A DNA stretch of 64,000 nt. Source: Theropithecus gelada. Its lineage: Eukaryota > Chordata > Mammalia > Primates > Cercopithecidae. The notes beneath the pieces were generated by a model. It saw only the letters and a program-made list of their open reading frames with translations. It was not told where the DNA came from and made no database searches. Made by a program: the position numbers and the translations under genes. The stretch lies in assembly GCF_003255815.1 (NCBI RefSeq), contig NC_037670.1, positions 24,277,459-24,341,458 on the forward strand, given 5' to 3'. This document shows, in pieces, positions 58,600 through 64,000 of this stretch; positions within the stretch are counted from its first letter, which is position 1, and each line of letters starts with the position of its first letter.

Positions 58600-59180
58600 T
58601 TTTAGTGTGTTATATTTGTTACAATTGATACATCTAGGTTGTCACAGCATTATCACCTAAAGTCTATAGTTTCCATTAGGGCCTCCTCTTGGTGTTGTAT
58701 GTTTTATGGGTTTTGACAAATGTGAGCCTACTATTACAGTAGGCTATACTATTACAGTAGGCTATACTATTATAGTAGGCTCACGTTTTTCAGAAAGGAT
58801 TCAGTATAGGTTTGTGTTAAAAACATTTAGTGAGCCTACTATGATAGTATCATATGTAAAAGTTTCACTGCCCTAAAAATGCCCAGTGCTTTCCCTATTC
58901 ATCCCTCTGTTCCTCCCCACTAACCCCTACAAACCACTGATCTTTTTACTGTCTCCTTTTCTAGAATATCATGTAGTTGGAGTCATATAGTAGGTAGGCT
59001 TTTCATATTTACTTTTCCCTTAGCAATATGCACTCAAGATTCCTCCATGTTTTTTTCATGGTTTGGCGGCTCATTTCCTTTCATTGCTAAATAGTATTCC
59101 ATTGTCTTGATGTGCCACACGTTGTTTATCCATTCACCTATATAAGGAACCTTGGTTGCTTCCAAGGTTTAGCAGTTATC
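58600..59180 (-). mobile_element. Old L1 (L1M) fragment, antisense
   Basis: gtcacagcattatcacctaaag, cctcctcttggtgttgtatg, tttcactgccctaaaaatgc, aaaccactgatctttttactg, tgtagttggagtcatatag and attccattgtcttgatgtgcc are antisense L1M blocks in order. A palindromic insert (58722-58784 and onward) interrupts it. Confidence 0.75.
58722..58784. repeat. Palindromic 18-bp triplet inside the L1
   Basis: Three 18-bp units, ctattacagtaggctata twice and ctattatagtaggctcac once (58731-58784), preceded by gtgagcctact, whose reverse complement ends the block. Each unit border also forms agcctact/agtaggct hairpins. A further gtgagcctactat copy lies near 58832. Confidence 0.88.
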
Positions 59181-60654
59181 TTCATGTTCTTTTCAAAGCT
59201 TCAGTGAAACCCTGTAGGCAAGGATTCTACGGGATACCTTCCAGTTGACATGCTGTGCAATTGTAATCATTACTGAGATTCTAAAAATGGATCATTAATC
59301 TGCATCCATGCAAAGGGAGCTGACTATTTTTAATAGAATAAGTGTTACAGATTCATTATGGGTCTATATTAAAAACAATGGAATATTGGGTCTTTGTTCA
59401 GGCGACATGGAAGTCAGTAATGAAGATTGTCTTAGCATTCTGTCCTGAAGTTACCCTGAGAATACAGATGTTCTCTCCACTTGATGTGCCTTAAAACTGG
59501 ACTCAAAGAGTTTTTAATGGGGGAGAGGTTGATTGTTATCTACACCAGATATTTGGGGTCTAATTAGAAGTTTCTTCTCGGCATTCTTAATGCTCACATT
59601 TTCTCCTCCTGCATATTCCCAGGGACAGGGAACTTACTCCCTTATAAAATAGCCATTCCCATTATGCACAGCTGTTTGTGAGCATGAACTTTATCATGTC
59701 AACCTCAAATATGTCTCCATCATCGTATCTACTTTTCGCTCCTCGAACAACACAGTGAAGTGGCTATTTTTGCTCACAGTGGGGACTAGGAACACCTAGA
59801 ATGGTACCTAGAAATCTTACAGTGAATAGTGGCTGAATAATTTCAAAACTGAATAAATGAATGAATATTTGATTATCTTCGTATATTTCAAGGCAGTATT
59901 TCCTTAAACTTCTCTTTTGCAGATAAAATACAACTACTTATTTTAACCTGATTTTCTACAATATGTATTTTAGAGCTATTATATATTGATTTTATTTTGC
60001 TGGACATATTATTTTTTATCAATGTTCTTCTTAGAGAATTATATACAGAACAGGCTCTAGGAAATCTGAGACCATTATATTTTGTGATCTGGACTTTATG
60101 GTTCTTTTGAAGCAGCAGCTTTAGGGCAGCCCATCACGCTGCCTTTGGAACCTGATCTTTTTTTTTTTTTTTCCATATCAACTGCTGCCAATCTACATCC
60201 CTCTCATTCAGTAAAAAGAAGGACCTTTAAAACCCAAACAAACAAAATAATTCGAAACTTCAAATTATATCTTATGAAATTAAAGGAGATGGAGATGATG
60301 GTTTTCTCAGACATTGATTTCTACTTTTTATTTTTATCCTGATAAGGAATAATTAAAAAATAGATGTGTAAAGCTTCTAAAACAGGCCTCAGAAAACACA
60401 GAAAATTGACACAGAAAATTGAGAAGGCAAAAACAAATAAGAAAACAAAACTCCATACAAACAAATAAAAAAGCATCCAAAGAAACATAAAATAATTCAT
60501 GCATGCTGATATAGCATGGAGCAACGTATGTGAATTCGTTGATAATGATGACATTTGAGAAATGCTCACTCGTGCCATCCAGTGTTGTATGCTTTACACA
60601 CATGAACTGATATAATCCATACAAAAACTCTATAAAGAGTCACTTTTTAAATGA
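59181..60654. other. No gene or repeat recognised
   Basis: About 1.5 kb of AT-rich sequence. cacagaaaattga is tandemly doubled near 60398-60422. Confidence 0.35.
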
Positions 60655-61820
60655 GTTTTTTCTATTGTGGTAAAAAGAAACACATAACATGAAAGTTACC
60701 GTCTTAATCATATTTAAATATAGAGTTCAGTAGTGTTAAGTATTTTCACATTGTTCTGAAACAAAACTCCAGAACTTTTCCATCTTGCAAATCTGAAACT
60801 CTATACTTAGTAAACAGTAACTCCCCTCTCTCTACTTTCTCCAGCCTGTGGTAACCCATTCTATTTTCTGTTTCCATGAATTTCACTCCCTTAGATACAT
60901 TGTATAACTAGAATCATACCACATTTGTCTTTTTTTGTGGCTGGCTTATTTCTTAGCTTAATGTCCTCAAGGTTCATTCATGTTGTAACATGGGATAGGA
61001 TTGCCTTACTTTTTAAGACTGAATAATATTCCATGGTATGTATATTCTAAATTTCATTTATTCATCCATCCATGGACATTTGGGTTGCTTCTACTTTTTG
61101 GCTATTGTGATTAGTGCTTCCAAGAATGTGGGTATGCAAATATCTATCTCAGTTAGTTTGGATATATGGACACGGAAGTGGAATTTCTGGACCACATAGC
61201 ATTTCTGGTTTTAATTTTTGAGGACCCTCCATACTGTTTTCCAGAGTGGCTGCACCATTTTATAATCCCACTGTATTAGTCTGTTTTTGTGCTACCAATG
61301 AAGACATACTCAAGACTGGGTAATTTATAAAGGAAAGAGGTTTAATTGACTCATGGTTCCACATGGCTGGGGAGGTCTCACAATCATGGTAGAAGGCAAA
61401 GGAGGAGGAAAGTCATGTCTTACATGGTGGCAGGCAAGAGAGAGAGCATGCACAGGGGAACTCCCCTTTGTAAAACTATCAAATCTCGTGAGACTTATTC
61501 ACTATCACGAGAACACCACAGGAAAGACCTGCCCTCATGATTCAATTACCTCCCACCGGGTCCCTCCACAACACGTGGGGATTATTACAATTCAAGGTGA
61601 GACTTGGGTGGGGACACAGAGTCAAACCATATCACCCACTAACAGTGCATAAGGGTTCTACCTCCTCTACATCTTAACCAACACTTGTTTTTAATTTTTT
61701 AAAAAATTATAGTATTCATCCTAATGGGTGTGAGGTAGTATCTCTTTGTGTTTTTGATCTGCATTTTTCTGATGATTAGTGATATTGAGCATCTTTTCGT
61801 ATGCTTGTAGACCATTTTTT
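60655..61820 (-). mobile_element. Old L1 (L1M) 3' region, antisense, split by an LTR
   Basis: Parts at 60655-61271 and 61635-61820. Antisense landmarks are tctccagcctgtggtaaccc, tagaatcataccacatttg, gaataatattccatggtatg, ttttccagagtggctgcacc and, after the LTR, aacagtgcataagggttct and tcctaatgggtgtgaggtag. The reading continues exactly across the LTR. Confidence 0.85.
61272..61634 (-). mobile_element. Solitary MaLR LTR (MSTA-like) nested in the L1
   Basis: Starts tgtattagtctgtttttgtg and ends acacagagtcaaaccatatca. Perfect 5-bp duplication cccac at 61267-61271 and 61635-61639. Contains gcacaggggaactccccttt, an MSTA-type feature. Confidence 0.95.
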
Positions 61821-61990
61821 TATGAGGATGCACTTTTACTGTCCCCATTTTATAGATAAGGATGTGGAGACAAAGAAAGGTTAGTCAGCTTATCCAAAGT
61901 TATATTCAGGCCAAGTGATGGAATCAGAATTTGCATCTGGATGGTTGGCTGCAGAGTCCTACTTTGCAATCACTGTGTTATACCCTTCCT
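61821..61990 (+). mobile_element. MIR SINE
   Basis: ctgtccccattttatagataag, gtggagacaaagaaaggtta, gtcagcttatccaaagtta and gatggaatcagaatttgc follow MIR order. Confidence 0.75.
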
Positions 61991-63764
61991 AGGGGAGCCA
62001 TGTTACAAGGTGGGAGGATGTCCTCGGATGCTGTTCCTTCAAGATGGGCAATAAATACTAAATATAAGGGAAGGTTTCAAGTGCTTTAGACCTTGAGCAA
62101 TGACTTTCTGTAATGGTGATGCTAATGGAGTGATGATTCAAGCAGAAGCCAGCTAAACTGGGTTTCCAAAGTCAAGCACACCCTCTAGAACTGTCTGTGG
62201 GATTTGGTTTGCAGGTCTCAGGGCTGACGTGCTTCCTGACTTGAGCCACGAACCTGGCAGGAGAGAGGAGATGCCAGGAGGGTTGAGCTGGGATGAGGGT
62301 CACAGCTACCAAGAGGTCAGGATAGGGGTGTGGGAACCTTTTGCCTTTATGCATAGATTGCTGCCAAAATGAGGGGTGGAAACGGCATGGAAATCAGGTG
62401 TGCACACAGTAACGCAGAGACGTTCTAGTGTTACAGAGGATTACATGGATTTTATCCAAAGGAAAGGAAAGTAGTAAAAGGGAGGTCAAAATTGGGACCA
62501 TGCCATCCCTTAAAGGACGGGAAGGCTATAAAAATCTTCCCAGGCTGTTAGTTATTTCATCTCTGCTGAAAATGACATATATAGCAGCAACAGAATGTTC
62601 AGTTTCCACTAAAAGCAAAATTTCCCCCAATGTGCTTTAAAGAGACGAGACATGTGGGCGTTTAGTGTTACTGATTCTTCCTGATTCCTTTTTTTTTCAA
62701 CCAAATTTTCTATGACTCACAGAACTCCTATTCTGTTTCTTAACCATGTGAATATGTGAAACCATGTACTTGGCCCATAACATTTTTAACCAAGACAACC
62801 TTAATGGGAAATGAAGTGTGGGGAATGGTGTGTTCTGAAGGTGCCAAATCTTTTTTCTCAAGGGCAAGATGCACTCCGAGTTGAAGGAAGTGGAAGAAGG
62901 TGTGTGGTCAACTCCCAGGAAAAAGAAAATATTTGTTACCCACCTGAAACATTAGGAATGAGCCAGTGGGCACATCCTGGTTTCTGCCAAGACTGAATGT
63001 AGCCCAGATTGTCAGAGCTTTATGCATTCCATTCCAGGGGTTTCAAATTCTACAAAATGCATAGGATGAGGCATTAAGAAAGTGACCCTTTGTCTTCATT
63101 TTTGTTCTTCATTTATTTTTTCTTTGTAGTGCTTCTCAGTTTAGCTCTACTTCTTCCTGAGGGTATATGGTGAATAACTATGTAGCTCACATCCCTATGA
63201 GGTCTGAATTCCTCTTATGTTGCAAAGTGAGCTTATCAAAGAAGAAAGTCCTCAGAACCATTTCTTAAAGTTCCTTCTTTTTGACTGTGATCCTAGGAAA
63301 ACATAAAGGTATGCAGTCCTGTGCTAAAAAACATTTGCACTCAGGGTGATTTTCATCTTATGCAGGATGGGTTGTTGTTTTCAGTACTTTTTTGTCTCTT
63401 CTTCCTCAATGTTAGCTGAAAACATGGGTGCCCAGAACAAAGTCAACATTGCCGAGCTTCCCTTGAAGCCACGTGCAACTATGTGACCAAGTTCTGACCA
63501 ATAGAATGGAAGGGCTGTGTGCAACTTCCAGAAAGTATCCCTTAAGGGAAGGTTGAACTTCCAGGTAGAGGAATGCCCTTATCTTTCCTCCTCCCACCTC
63601 CCTGTTGCATGACTGAGATGATGACTGGAGTTGGGGCAGCCATGTTGGATCATAAAGAGGAAACCCTGTGTTGAGGTGGCAGAATGGATGGAGTCTGGGT
63701 CCCTGATAATCATACCAGGCCTATCTGTTTGTTTTCCTATGGTTTAAGCCACCATTATTAACAA
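61991..63764. other. No gene or repeat recognised
   Basis: About 1.8 kb of unique-looking sequence. Short frames on both strands only. Confidence 0.35.
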
Positions 63765-64000
63765 AATTCTGCTGTGGTAAAACATACATAATATAAATTT
63801 TATCATTTATCTATTTTTAAGAATATAATTCAGGGGTATCGAGCACATTTGTAATATTGTACAAGCATCACCACATCATTTCCAGAACTTTAAAAATCAT
63901 CACCCCCCAAAAAACTGTACCTGTTGAACACTAATTCCCCCTTCCCCCTTTCCACAGCCCCTGGTAACCTGGATTCTCCTGTCTGTCTCTGTGAACTTAC
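63765..64000 (-). mobile_element. Old L1 fragment, antisense, runs off the window
   Basis: gtggtaaaacatacataat, caagcatcaccacatcattt, ccagaactttaaaaatcat and ccccctttccacagcccctgg are antisense L1M blocks, parallel to the start of the copy at 60655. Confidence 0.75.

Overview
This is nuclear genomic DNA from a primate, most likely an Old World monkey (Cercopithecidae). It carries about a dozen Alu elements on both strands, MaLR (THE1/MST/MLT1) LTRs, MIR and L2 fragments, old L1 pieces and hAT fossils. The Alu at 1167-1471 has the 'ggctcaagcctgtaatccc' opening and the 'gagatccggccactgcac' right-arm variant typical of cercopithecid AluY (AluYR-type) copies, and it still has a near-pure A-tail. 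No complete protein-coding gene can be supported. Long open frames in the window lie in microsatellites, Alus, LTRs or GC-rich promoter DNA.

Layout. 1-28,657 is repeat-rich: an ancient composite repeat broken by three nested insertions (about 150-2290), Alus, MaLR LTRs on both strands, purine and pyrimidine microsatellites, and unassigned sequence. Two small items stand out. One is a retroposed 5' half of a tRNA-Ile(UAU) flanked by an 18-bp target-site duplication (4701-4776). The other is an almost perfect 63-nt hairpin (26664-26726).

28,658-39,545 is about 10.9 kb in which I recognise no transposable element. A strong CpG island (about 32,320-33,740) sits near its middle. The island has an inverted CCAAT box, a GC box, a NotI site and two good plus-strand splice donors (after 32420 and after 33539). 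I read this as the promoter and alternative 5' exons of a plus-strand gene or lncRNA, probably a developmentally regulated locus. I cannot name the gene. If so, the remaining 30 kb would be its first intron(s).

39,546-64,000 has more Alus, MaLR LTRs, a complete hAT-type MITE, MIRs and antisense L1 fragments, plus a 33-bp minisatellite (40832-41150), a self-complementary AT-rich minisatellite (53836-53937) and a palindromic triplet inside an L1 (58722-58784). MaLR LTRs inserted into an L1 and into a hAT element have clear 5-bp duplications, so the order of insertion can be read.
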